Made by a program: the position numbers and the translations under genes
Assembly (NCBI GenBank): GCA_045807125.1
Contig: JBJMHZ010000005.1
Coordinates: 253,866-317,865 of the forward strand
Direction of reading: 5' to 3'
Length of the DNA stretch: 64,000 nucleotides
Source: JBJMHZ01 sp045807125
GTDB taxonomy: Bacteria > Actinomycetota > Actinomycetes > JAWWOL01
The notes under the pieces: model-generated
Database searches by the model: none
Told to the model about the DNA's origin: nothing
The model's input: only the letters and a program-made list of their open reading frames with translations
Shown here: piece after piece, positions 53,180 to 61,470 of the stretch
Layout: each line of letters starts with the position of its first letter
Position numbering within the stretch: the stretch's first letter is position 1

Positions 53180-54184
53180 TCACCGTGCGATGCGCGCGTT
53201 GGTCTCGGAGGCGTCGCGGCTGCCCGAAGCTGCCGGCGGCGAACCGTCCATGCGCATGTCGTACGGGTCGGGCGGGGAGCCCGCGGGCGCCTGAGCCTCC
53301 AGCACGGCCTTGGCGGCCAGGAGGCGCTTCCGGTCCTCGTTGCTGACGACCGGGTACTGCGGATCGACCTTCATGAGCGTGTGCGCGACGATCGCGGAGA
53401 CGCAGATGCGAGCGAACCACTTGCGGTCGGCGGGGACGACGTACCACGGCGCCCACCGGGTGCTCGTCGCCGACAGCATCTCCGAGAACGCGATCTGGTA
53501 GTCGTCCCAGCGCTCGCGCTCGTGGACGTCGTTCGCCGAGAACTTCCAGTTCTTCTCCGGGCGGTCGATCCGGGCGAGGAACCGGCGGCGCTGCTCCTCC
53601 TTCGAGAGGTTCAGGAAGAGCTTGACGACCTTGATGCCGTTGTCGACGAGATACCGCTCCCACTCGTTGATCTGCTGGTAGCGGCGCTTCCAGATGTCGT
53701 CGCCCCTCGCGTCGGCCGGCAGCCGCTGCCGGTCCAGCAGCTCCGGATGCACCCGCACCACGAGCACTTCCTCATAGTGCGAGCGGTTGAAGATGCCGAT
53801 GTCACCGCGCGCGGGGAGCCGGCCGGCGTAGCGCCAGAGGTAGTCGTGATCGAGCTCCTCCGCACTGGGCACCTTGAAGCCGTTCACCTGGACGCCCTGC
53901 GGGTTCACCCCGCTCATCACGTGACGGATCGCGCCGTCCTTGCCGCCGGCGTCGAGCGCCTGGAGGCAGACGAGGACGCCGTACTTGTCCTGCGCCGCCA
54001 GTCTCGCCTGGTACTCCGACAGGAGGGTGACCCCGGTCTGCAGCGTCGTCACGCGGTCCTTCTTCTTGACGAAGCCGGCCTTGTAGCGCGGATCGAAGTC
54101 CCTCCCTAGATCGACCGTCTTGCCAGGCTTCACCCGAAGCGGCTTGATGGCGTCCGCGATGCGCTTCGCAATGTCATCGGCCAC
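53180..54184 (-). CDS. ppk2: Polyphosphate kinase 2 family protein
   Basis: 334 residues. Walker A ALDAGGKDG (D78, K82), FNRSHYEEVLVVRVHP near residue 155, and a lid region RRRFLARIDRPEKNWKFS. PPK2 enzymes phosphorylate nucleotides from polyphosphate. The C-terminal 40 residues (AGSPPDPYDMRMDGSP) extend beyond the core and are probably disordered. Same strand as the P-type ATPase downstream (35-base gap). Confidence 0.92.
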   Translation of the reverse strand: MADDIAKRIADAIKPLRVKPGKTVDLGRDFDPRYKAGFVKKKDRVTTLQTGVTLLSEYQARLAAQDKYGVLVCLQALDAGGKDGAIRHVMSGVNPQGVQVNGFKVPSAEELDHDYLWRYAGRLPARGDIGIFNRSHYEEVLVVRVHPELLDRQRLPADARGDDIWKRRYQQINEWERYLVDNGIKVVKLFLNLSKEEQRRRFLARIDRPEKNWKFSANDVHERERWDDYQIAFSEMLSATSTRWAPWYVVPADRKWFARICVSAIVAHTLMKVDPQYPVVSNEDRKRLLAAKAVLEAQAPAGSPPDPYDMRMDGSPPAASGSRDASETNARIAR

Positions 54185-54433
54185 GGACAGCTCCTCTCGA
54201 AATGGTCACGTCAAGCACCGACGGCGCGCCCGTCGGTTCGGCTCGACGGCGCCGGCCACGCACGGGCCGGCGGACGTTGCGGCCGATGATGCAGGCAGCC
54301 AGGAGCCGCAAGCATCACCCGCACCGAATGAAAGGGTGCGAGATCACCCGTGGCGGGTGATGCCACCACTGGTGCAAGTTCCGACGCTTGTCGCCAGGGT
54401 CGCGACGCATCGACGTGATCGGAGGTGGCCTCA
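54185..54433. other. Divergent intergenic region
   Basis: About 250 bases between ppk2 and the DUF2550 gene. GGAGG at 54421-54425 is the ribosome site of the latter. No other gene or strong hairpin noticed. Confidence 0.4.
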
Positions 54434-54898
54434 GTGGTTACCACCCTGATGGTCCTGACACTCGTCCTTGGCGCCGCGACCCTCACCAGCGTCGTCGCGC
54501 TCCTGCGCGCCCGGAGGCGGCCGGCAACGCTCCCCAATGCGTTCCGCTGCAAGTTCGCCCTGGGAACGGGCGACGACGTCGCGTACCGCTGGTCGCGCAG
54601 GAGGACCTACGGCGTGTGGGTGCACGACGTGCTCATCCTCTTCGACGGCTTCAGCCGGACGCGCGTGCGTCCGTTCGCCGTCCACTTCGCGGAGGGGCAG
54701 GTCGCGCGGATGGTCCGGCCGGTGCGCGGGCTGGACCAGGGGCCCGTGGTGATGTCGATGGAGCTGGACGACGGAAGTCACGCCCTGGTCGCCGCACCGC
54801 GCTCCTCGACGACTCTCGTCGCGGGCCCGTTCCTCGCCGCACTGGCCTCGTCGGACGGCGTGAGCGCATCGAACGACCGATCGGGCGGCTCCGGCTGA
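54434..54898 (+). CDS. DUF2550 family membrane-anchored protein
   Basis: 154 residues from GTG 54434 (GGAGG with 8-base spacing; a GTG at 54425 overlaps that site and is rejected). One N-terminal membrane helix (LMVLTLVLGAATLTSVVALL) then a beta-rich domain with FRCKFALG and WVHDVLILFDGFS. Matches the actinobacterial DUF2550 layout. Cytoplasmic or outer face not determined; function unknown. Confidence 0.7.
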   Translation: MVTTLMVLTLVLGAATLTSVVALLRARRRPATLPNAFRCKFALGTGDDVAYRWSRRRTYGVWVHDVLILFDGFSRTRVRPFAVHFAEGQVARMVRPVRGLDQGPVVMSMELDDGSHALVAAPRSSTTLVAGPFLAALASSDGVSASNDRSGGSG

Positions 54899-55026
54899 GC
54901 CCCCTCCGGCTCGACCGACGGCACGGTCCCGTCGTCGTCCAGCCACCGCTCGATGCGCTCCGACAGCAGCAGCATGGTCGTACCCATGACCGGCAGGAGC
55001 AGCGGAGCGAGCAGCAGCGCGTCCAT
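54778..55026 (-). CDS. Small membrane protein overlapping the DUF2550 gene
   Basis: 82 residues on the opposite strand, its 3' part overlapping 121 bases of the DUF2550 gene. N-terminal hydrophobic helix (ALLLAPLLLPVMGTTMLLL) then an acidic, Pro-rich tail. The long overlap makes it uncertain; the hydrophobic start lies outside the overlap. Confidence 0.35.
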   Translation of the reverse strand: MDALLLAPLLLPVMGTTMLLLSERIERWLDDDGTVPSVEPEGAQPEPPDRSFDALTPSDEASAARNGPATRVVEERGAATRA

Positions 55027-55267
55027 CCGACTGCCCTTCTGCCTCGGTCGTAGGTGCTTCGCAGCGCGATGATGGCCGCCGGCGGCAGCGGGCGCGTCGT
55101 CCGATCCGGACGATTGCGAGGCTCGGACGCCTGCTCGGCGTCGCCGGTGCGGCCGCTCGCGCGACGTGCGGCTGCCGCCCGGAGCCGTACGCGCTCTTCG
55201 TCGCCCGGCCCCAGCCGCGCAACCACGATGAAACGTCGGCGCAACCTCGGCGCGTCAGCATCGAGGC

Positions 55268-55744
55268 ATGACCGGTACGACACTGCCCCGCACGTTCCCG
55301 ACCGGACCGACCGGACCGACCGGGCGAGCCGAGCTCCGGCGCCGCATCGCGCTCGTCGCCCACGACAACAAGAAGGCGGAGCTGCTCGCCTGGGCCCGGC
55401 ACAACCGAAGCACGCTCCAGCGGCACTCGCTCGTGGCCACCGGCACCACCGGCTCGATGCTCGCCCTCGAGGTGGGGCTCGACATCACCTGCCTGCTCAG
55501 CGGGCCGGTCGGGGGCGACCTGCAGATCGGCGCGCGGATTGCCGAGGGCGAGCTCGACTTCCTGCTCTTCCTGTGGGATCCGCTGGAGCCGCAGCCGCAC
55601 GACCCCGACGTCAAGGCGCTCCTGCGGGTCGCCGCGCTCTGGAACGTCCCCGTCGCGTGCAACGTCGCCAGCGCCGATCTCATGATCTCCTCACCGCTGC
55701 TCGCCGGCGACTACGCCCCGGTCCGGCCGCGCTTCGGCGCGTGA
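55268..55744 (+). CDS. mgsA: Methylglyoxal synthase
   Basis: 158 residues. Family core: RIALVAHDNKKAELL, LVATGTTG, LLSGPVGGDLQIGARIAEG, FLWDPLEPQPHDPDVKALL, WNVPVACNVASADL. Converts dihydroxyacetone phosphate to methylglyoxal and phosphate in the cytoplasm. A 20-residue Thr/Gly/Pro-rich leader (TGPTGPTG) precedes the fold and may not be part of the protein. The enzyme is uncommon in actinomycetes as far as I know. Confidence 0.92.
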   Translation: MTGTTLPRTFPTGPTGPTGRAELRRRIALVAHDNKKAELLAWARHNRSTLQRHSLVATGTTGSMLALEVGLDITCLLSGPVGGDLQIGARIAEGELDFLLFLWDPLEPQPHDPDVKALLRVAALWNVPVACNVASADLMISSPLLAGDYAPVRPRFGA

Positions 55745-55825
55745 GGGAGTCGGCAGAACCCTTTGCGGCAAGACCTCCCGTGGCGCCGGGAAATGCCGGC
55801 CTGGTTGCTGGGTATGCCAGGCGCC

Positions 55826-56371
55826 ATGACGGAGTCCGAGACGCTGCAGAAGGTCCGCCGGAGGGCGAGCGAGGTCGCCGCCCAGTACGCGGGCGACGCG
55901 GAACGCCCCCTGAGCGGCTACGCGCTGACGATGGGGACGTACGTGGGCACGGCAGCCCTGCTGCTGGCCGCGAGCCGGCTGGCCGGTGCCGACATCCCGG
56001 AGCGGCCGGCCTGGTCGGACCTGGCGCTGTCGGCGCTCGCCACCTTCAAGCTCTCGCGGCTGATCGCCAAGGACCCCGTCACCAGCCCGCTGCGGGCGCC
56101 GTTCACCCGCTTCCGCGGGCGCACCGGCCCGTCCGAGCTGGCCGAGGAGCCACGCGACGACAGTTCCCTCCGGCACAGCGTCGGCGAGCTGGTGAGCTGC
56201 CCCTTCTGCCTGTCTCAGTGGATCGCGACCGGCCTCATCGGCGGGCTCGTCCTCGCGCCCCGGTTCACCCGGATGGCGACGGCCACGTTCAGCGTCATCG
56301 CGGTGTCGGACTTCCTCCAGTTCGCCCGCACCGCCGCGGAGCAGGCCACCGGCGAGACCGGCGAGGGCTGA
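55826..56371 (+). CDS. DUF1360 family membrane protein
   Basis: 181 residues from ATG 55826 (a TTG at 55763 is also in frame). Segments LSALATFKLSRLIAKDPVTS and LVSCPFCLSQWIATGLIGGL, with C-terminal hydrophobic helices, match DUF1360. The CPFC pair may bind a metal. Similar proteins occur in spore-forming and soil bacteria; role unknown. Confidence 0.75.
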   Translation: MTESETLQKVRRRASEVAAQYAGDAERPLSGYALTMGTYVGTAALLLAASRLAGADIPERPAWSDLALSALATFKLSRLIAKDPVTSPLRAPFTRFRGRTGPSELAEEPRDDSSLRHSVGELVSCPFCLSQWIATGLIGGLVLAPRFTRMATATFSVIAVSDFLQFARTAAEQATGETGEG

Positions 56372-56383
56372 CGGCGCCGCCCG

Positions 56384-57154
56384 TCAGCCCGCGAACGGCT
56401 CCAGCAGCCGGGCCACCGCGGCCGGGTCCTCGACGTGCGCGTTGTGGCCCAGCCCTGGCAGCGTCACCGGCTGCGGGTGCAGCGCGGCGAGCTGCTCGTC
56501 GCTGACCATCGGGTCGTGCTCGCCGCGGGCCAGCGTCACGCGAGCGCGCGCGGCCGCGAGCAGGCCAGGCAGGTCGGGCTCTCCGACGGCGAACGCAGCC
56601 GGGTCGAGGGCCGGCCGCCAGCGGCCGCCTTCCTCGCGCAGCCCGGCAGCGACGACAGGGTGGTCGTCCTCGACGAGCCCGCCGAGCCCGGCGACCCGCA
56701 GGTGGCGGGCGGCCGCCTCGCCGCGCGAGCCGAACCACGCGACCGGGCGAGCCGCGAGCGCCTGCGCCTTGGCCAGCTCGTCAGCGCTCCAGACCACCTT
56801 GATGCCGAGACCGACGACCGCCTCCACCGCTTGGCCGAACCACCCGCTCGCCAGCGTCAGGCCGACGACCCCGCCGAGCGAGTGGCCCAGCACCACCACC
56901 CGGTCGCCGGGGGCGAGCAGCCCGGCGACCGCGGCGGCGAGAGCGCCGAAGGAGTAGCGGGGCAGCGGCGGCGCGCCGGCGTGCCCGGGCAGGTCGGGTG
57001 CCAGCCAGCGGCCCGGCCAGCCCTCCTCGAGCACCGGCCGCCAGCCGTACCAGACGTCGGCGGTCGCACCCAGGCCGTGCAGCAGGAGCAGGACCGGCCG
57101 ATCCGGATCGGCGGGGCCGCCCGACAGGCGCACCGGAAGGGTCGGCGTCGTCAC
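56384..57154 (-). CDS. Alpha/beta hydrolase
   Basis: 256 residues from GTG 57154. Oxyanion region LLLLHGLGATAD, nucleophile elbow VVLGHSLGGVVG, acid LARGEHDPMVS and base His in LPGLGHNAHVEDP. An esterase- or haloperoxidase-like hydrolase of unknown substrate, cytoplasmic. Convergent with the DUF1360 gene. Confidence 0.9.
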   Translation of the reverse strand: MTTPTLPVRLSGGPADPDRPVLLLLHGLGATADVWYGWRPVLEEGWPGRWLAPDLPGHAGAPPLPRYSFGALAAAVAGLLAPGDRVVVLGHSLGGVVGLTLASGWFGQAVEAVVGLGIKVVWSADELAKAQALAARPVAWFGSRGEAAARHLRVAGLGGLVEDDHPVVAAGLREEGGRWRPALDPAAFAVGEPDLPGLLAAARARVTLARGEHDPMVSDEQLAALHPQPVTLPGLGHNAHVEDPAAVARLLEPFAG

Positions 57155-57349
57155 CGCTGCATCGTGCCGGATTCCCGCTCCGGTCGTGGCGCGGGATCCT
57201 GGATGCCCTCGCGGGGATCTCCGGGCCGCCGGGCCACGCCTCGTGCGCCCCGTGCAGCGCCGGCCTGGGCACCCTGTGGATGACGACGGTCTCCCGTCCT
57301 TCCCCGGCGGTAGCGTTCGCGCCAGTTTCCGCACTCCGAGGAGGACGCC

Positions 57350-58459
57350 ATGCCGATCGCCGTCGCCCGCCGCGCCACCCTGACGGCGCTCGCCGCCCTT
57401 GCGGTCCTGCTCGCCGGGGCGGCCGCACCCGCCCTCGCCACGGCGCGCGCCGCGGCCGCGCTCGGGCCGGTCACGACGGTCGTGGCGCCCGGCTGCACGT
57501 ACGACCAGGACTATGCGCAGGCCTGGGTCGACGGCGCGGGCCAGGTCCACGGCTTCTTCAGCGTCGACGGCAACGAGTCGTTCAGCTGCGCCTCGCCGTC
57601 GACCTGGCGGTTCGACGGGCGCGACCCGGCGTGGACGGCGGTCAAGGCCCCCATCGCGGCGCACGTGATGTCGGTGACCGGCGACTCCACCGGCGTCTAC
57701 CTGCTCTATGCCGCGACCGACGGCATCCACCTGCGCAAGCGCTGGCCGCACGGGGCCGTCACCGACCGCCGGCTCAGCGCCCGCGGGCTCGGCACCCACA
57801 TCGTGCCCACCGGCGACGTGGTCGCGAGGTCGGGCGGGTGGTGGGCGGTCTGGACGGAGAATTCCCACCCGAGCGGGTTCGGGCAGACCGACCTCTACCA
57901 GGCGCGGACCATCGGCGCCGACCTGTCGCGCACCCGGCTGACCACGTCGACCGAGTGGTCCGACGCCGACCCGCAACTGGCGCTGCGCCCGGGTGGCGGA
58001 GCGGTGCTGGTGTGGGACCGGCAGCCCGTCGCCGAGAGCACGATCGCGCAGGTGATGAAGGGCACGACGAGCGGTGGCCCCTGGCACGTCGCCGGCTTCA
58101 CCGGCACGAGCGGCCTGAGCTGGCTGCCCGACGTCGCGGTGACCGCGACCTCGACGGCGATCACCTGGACCCACGACGGCACGGTCCGCTACAGCGACGA
58201 CGCAGGTGGCGCCTGGCACCCGCGCACCCTGGGCTCCGGCGACGCGCCACGCATCGCCCGCTCGGCGGGCCGCACGTTCGTGGCCTATGACGACCACGGC
58301 TACGTGCGGCTCGCGACGCGGGGCACCGGCGGCACGTGGGCGACGACGACCGTCACGCCGTTGCAGGGCCGCTACGTGCACGCGGTGACGGCGTACCAGG
58401 GCAGGGCGACGGTGCTCTACACCGACTTCCGGCGGCTCCTGGCCCGCACCCAGTCGTGA
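57350..58459 (+). CDS. Secreted beta-propeller-like protein
   Basis: 369 residues. Signal peptide (LTALAALAVLLAGAAAPALA, cleavage near 30) then repeated strands with W/D motifs (AWVDGAGQVHGFFSVDG, WTENSHPSG, GAWHPRTLGSGDAP, TFVAYDDHGYVRLATRG) like sialidase/BNR-type propellers. No catalytic signature certain. Extracellular, unknown ligand. Confidence 0.7.
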   Translation: MPIAVARRATLTALAALAVLLAGAAAPALATARAAAALGPVTTVVAPGCTYDQDYAQAWVDGAGQVHGFFSVDGNESFSCASPSTWRFDGRDPAWTAVKAPIAAHVMSVTGDSTGVYLLYAATDGIHLRKRWPHGAVTDRRLSARGLGTHIVPTGDVVARSGGWWAVWTENSHPSGFGQTDLYQARTIGADLSRTRLTTSTEWSDADPQLALRPGGGAVLVWDRQPVAESTIAQVMKGTTSGGPWHVAGFTGTSGLSWLPDVAVTATSTAITWTHDGTVRYSDDAGGAWHPRTLGSGDAPRIARSAGRTFVAYDDHGYVRLATRGTGGTWATTTVTPLQGRYVHAVTAYQGRATVLYTDFRRLLARTQS

Positions 58460-58471
58460 GGAGGCGAGGCC

Positions 58472-60478
58472 TCAGTTCGTGACGACCACGTCGTCGTAGT
58501 TCACGGCGAGCGTCGCCGCGGCCGTGTCGCCGAGCTGCACCACCGCGACCGGGGCGGTCCCGGTCGACGCGCTCAGCGACCGCACCTGCGCGCCGTCCAG
58601 CGACAGCGTGACGGTACCGGCAGTGCCGCCCGTGCCGACGGTGACGCACAGCCGCAGCGAGTGCCACGACCCCAGCGGCAGCTTGGTCGTCGAGGTGGAC
58701 GTCAGCCCCGACGGGTCGGCCCGCACGGCGAGGTAGCCCGTCGACGTGAGGTAGGCCCGCGCCACCCCGGCCGACGCCGAGCGCAGGCGCAGCAGCACGG
58801 CCGTGGTCGACAACGACTGCAGGTCGATGTCGGCGCTGACGCAGGCGGCGGAGTACGTCCCCGGCAGCGAGGTGGTCGCGTACGCCGCCGCGGCGGCCGG
58901 TGCCGCGCGCACGCTCGGTGCGCTACCGGCCGGCGGGAAGCGGCTGGAGTCGAGCGTCATGCGGGTCGCCGACCAGCCGCCGAGCCCGCCGGAGAAGTCG
59001 TCCGACAGCACGCTGGACGACCCGCTCTGCACGGTGACCTGGTTGGAGACGGCGGACAGCCCGCTGCGGTTGGTGCCGTCGCTCGCCTGGACGCGGTACG
59101 CATGCACCGAGCCGCCGGCCAGGCCGCCGTCGGTGTAGGCGACCGTGGTCGTCGAGGCGCTGGCGACGGAGCCGATCGCGGTGGCCCCACCGTCCCGGTA
59201 GACGTAGTAGGTCAGCGTCGTGGCGCGGTCGTCGCTCGACGCGGCCCACACGAGCCGCACGGTGCCGGCCGACGGGCTGGTGGCGGTCGGCTGACCCGGC
59301 ACGTCCGGGGCGACCGTGTCGGGCGCACCGCCCGTGAGCACCGCGGCGTAGTCGCGCCCGGCGGCGATGCTCTGCACGCCGGTCGCGCCCGCCACCGTCA
59401 CCGGCGAGTGCCGGTCGGTGGTCGTGCCGTCGCCCAGCTGGCCGAAGTCGTTGCGGCCCCACGCGCGCAGCGCGCCGTCACCGGTCACCGCGAAGCTGTA
59501 GTCGCGGCCGGTCTCGACGAAGCTCACGCCGCTGAGCCCCGGCACGACGACGGGCGAGAGCCGCTTGGTGGTCGAGCCGTCACCGACGTTGCCGTAGCTG
59601 TTGAAGCCCCACGCGCGCACGGTCCCGTCGGCGACGGACGCGACGGCGTGGAACGCGCCTGCGCTGATCGACCGGACGCCGGACAGGCCGGGGATCAGCG
59701 TCGGCCTGGTGCGCAGCGTGGTGTCGCCGAGCCCGAGCTGGCCGTAGTCGTTGCGGCCCCAGGCGTACGCGGCACCGGTCGACGTGACGGCGTAGCTGGA
59801 GTTGCGGGCGGCGGCGACCGCCACGATCCCGCTGAGCCCCGGCACGTGGACCGGCGACGCGCGCAGCGTCGTCGTGCCGTCGCCGACCTCGCCGTGCGCG
59901 TTGGAGCCCCATGCCCACACCGTGCCGTCCGAGGCGAGCGCGACGCTGTGGTCCGCTCCGCCGTCCGCGGCGACGATGCCGGACAGGCCGGGGATCCTCG
60001 TGGCGGTCGAGCGCGAGGTGCGGTCGCCGAGGCCGAGCTGCCCGTCGGCGTTGTCGCCCCACGACCACAGCGCGCCGGCGGAGTCGAGCGCCATCGAGTG
60101 GTAGTGGCCGGTGAAGACGGCAGTCACCCCGGAGGGTCCGGCGACGGTGATCGGCGCACCCCGGTTGGTGGTGGTCCCGTCGCCGACCTGGCCGAAGTCG
60201 TTCTGCCCCCAGGCGAGCACCGTGCCGCCCGCGCGCAGCGCGAGGACGTGACCGCGGCCGCCGGCCACCGCCACGACGTCGCTGGCCTGCGGTCCGGGCC
60301 CTGGGCGCAGCCGTCCGGTGGCGGCGCCGCCGTCGCCCAGCTGCCCGAGCGAGTCGTCCCCCCAGCTCAGCACCGTGGTGCCGGCCGCGGCGGCGAGCGG
60401 CGCGGCCGCGACCTGCAGCAAGGGGCAACCGATCAGCACGACGGCCAGCCCGGTGATCGCCCTGATGGCCGTACGCAT
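58472..60478 (-). CDS. Secreted RCC1-repeat protein with FN3 and C-terminal beta-sandwich
   Basis: 668 residues from ATG 60478 (GGGAG upstream). Signal peptide, then about seven RCC1-type repeats of about 50 residues with WGxNxxGQLGDGTTT and PGLSGV elements (residues 35-390), a fibronectin type III domain (PGQPTATSPSAGTVRLVWAAS), and a C-terminal LamG/concanavalin-like domain ending in NYDDVVV. A seven-bladed propeller secreted to the surface; probably binding. Convergent with the preceding propeller gene. Confidence 0.85.
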   Translation of the reverse strand: MRTAIRAITGLAVVLIGCPLLQVAAAPLAAAAGTTVLSWGDDSLGQLGDGGAATGRLRPGPGPQASDVVAVAGGRGHVLALRAGGTVLAWGQNDFGQVGDGTTTNRGAPITVAGPSGVTAVFTGHYHSMALDSAGALWSWGDNADGQLGLGDRTSRSTATRIPGLSGIVAADGGADHSVALASDGTVWAWGSNAHGEVGDGTTTLRASPVHVPGLSGIVAVAAARNSSYAVTSTGAAYAWGRNDYGQLGLGDTTLRTRPTLIPGLSGVRSISAGAFHAVASVADGTVRAWGFNSYGNVGDGSTTKRLSPVVVPGLSGVSFVETGRDYSFAVTGDGALRAWGRNDFGQLGDGTTTDRHSPVTVAGATGVQSIAAGRDYAAVLTGGAPDTVAPDVPGQPTATSPSAGTVRLVWAASSDDRATTLTYYVYRDGGATAIGSVASASTTTVAYTDGGLAGGSVHAYRVQASDGTNRSGLSAVSNQVTVQSGSSSVLSDDFSGGLGGWSATRMTLDSSRFPPAGSAPSVRAAPAAAAAYATTSLPGTYSAACVSADIDLQSLSTTAVLLRLRSASAGVARAYLTSTGYLAVRADPSGLTSTSTTKLPLGSWHSLRLCVTVGTGGTAGTVTLSLDGAQVRSLSASTGTAPVAVVQLGDTAAATLAVNYDDVVVTN

Positions 60479-60621
60479 CCGCAACTCCCAGGGTCTCCCG
60501 CTCCACGACCTGCACCGGCTGACCGAAGCCGTCGGACCACCGTGCCGGTCGCGGCGTGGGAGCGTCAAGGCACGCCAGGGCCAGCCGTGCATGACCTGCA
60601 TGGCCCGTCAGGACCAGCCGC

Positions 60622-61467
60622 TCACAGCCAGCTGCGCAGCTCCCAGAGCAGTGGGAAGTAGCGCACCTCGAGGCGGCTGCGCAGGTAGGGACCACCGGTC
60701 GAGCCGCCGGTGCCCGACTTCGTCCCGATCTGCCGCTCGACCATCACGACGTGCCGGCTGCGCCAGTGCGCCGACAGCTCGTCGTGGTCGAGCAGCAGCT
60801 CCGAGATGTCCCACAGGTCGCCGTGCCGGAGCTGGCCGCGGGCCATCTCCAGCAGGCTTGCCTTCACCTCGTCGTCGCTGCCGACGGCGAACCCGCGCGC
60901 GCCCAGCAGGGCGAGGAAGCCGTCCCAGAGGCTCGGCTCGTCGAGGCGCCGGCGCAGCCGCTCCCGCTCCTCGTCGGTCAGTCCGCGCAGCCGGTCGACG
61001 TAGCGGGCGTCCTTCAGGCCGGACAGGAACTCGATCTCGCGGAACTGGACCGACTGGAAGCCGCTCGCCGGCGCCAGCAGCGACCGGAAGGCGAGGAAGT
61101 CCTGCGGCGTCATCGTCTCCAGCACCGGCAGCTGCGCGGTGAGCACCTGCTCGACGGCGCGGGCCCGCTCCAGCAGGTGCCGGACCGTCCAGACCGCCTC
61201 CGGCGAGCCGCCGGCCATCATCGCGTCGCGGGCGCTGGTCAGCTCGAAGAGCAGCAGCTTGAACCACAGCTCGTAGACCTGGTGGATCGTGATGAACAGC
61301 AGCTCGTCGTGCGCCGGCGGGTCGGACACCACGACCTGCTGCGCGAGCAGCTCGGGCACCCGCAGGTACGACCCGTACGTGAGCTTCGCGCCCTCCTCGC
61401 CGAACAGGCGGGGGCTGCCGTCCGGTCCGCCCTGCGCGGCGGCCGGCTCGGCCGACTCGGACGTCAC
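60622..61467 (-). CDS. kynA: Tryptophan 2,3-dioxygenase
   Basis: 281 residues. Heme-enzyme motifs: LTYGSYLRVPELL, HDELLFITIHQVYELWFK (18 residues), FREIEFLSG, and the substrate loop GTKSGTGGSTGGPYL near the C-terminus. Opens the indole ring of tryptophan to N-formylkynurenine. Starts 3 bases after the stop of the P5C dehydrogenase gene, so the two are co-transcribed. No kynureninase or formamidase is in the window. Confidence 0.95.
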   Translation of the reverse strand: MTSESAEPAAAQGGPDGSPRLFGEEGAKLTYGSYLRVPELLAQQVVVSDPPAHDELLFITIHQVYELWFKLLLFELTSARDAMMAGGSPEAVWTVRHLLERARAVEQVLTAQLPVLETMTPQDFLAFRSLLAPASGFQSVQFREIEFLSGLKDARYVDRLRGLTDEERERLRRRLDEPSLWDGFLALLGARGFAVGSDDEVKASLLEMARGQLRHGDLWDISELLLDHDELSAHWRSRHVVMVERQIGTKSGTGGSTGGPYLRSRLEVRYFPLLWELRSWL

Positions 61468-61470
61468 CGA

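Noticed and set aside
50442..53294. 950-residue plus-strand frame opposite the P-type ATPase
   Set aside because: No recognisable domain, high Arg/His/Gln content, complete overlap with an enzyme having every P-type ATPase motif.
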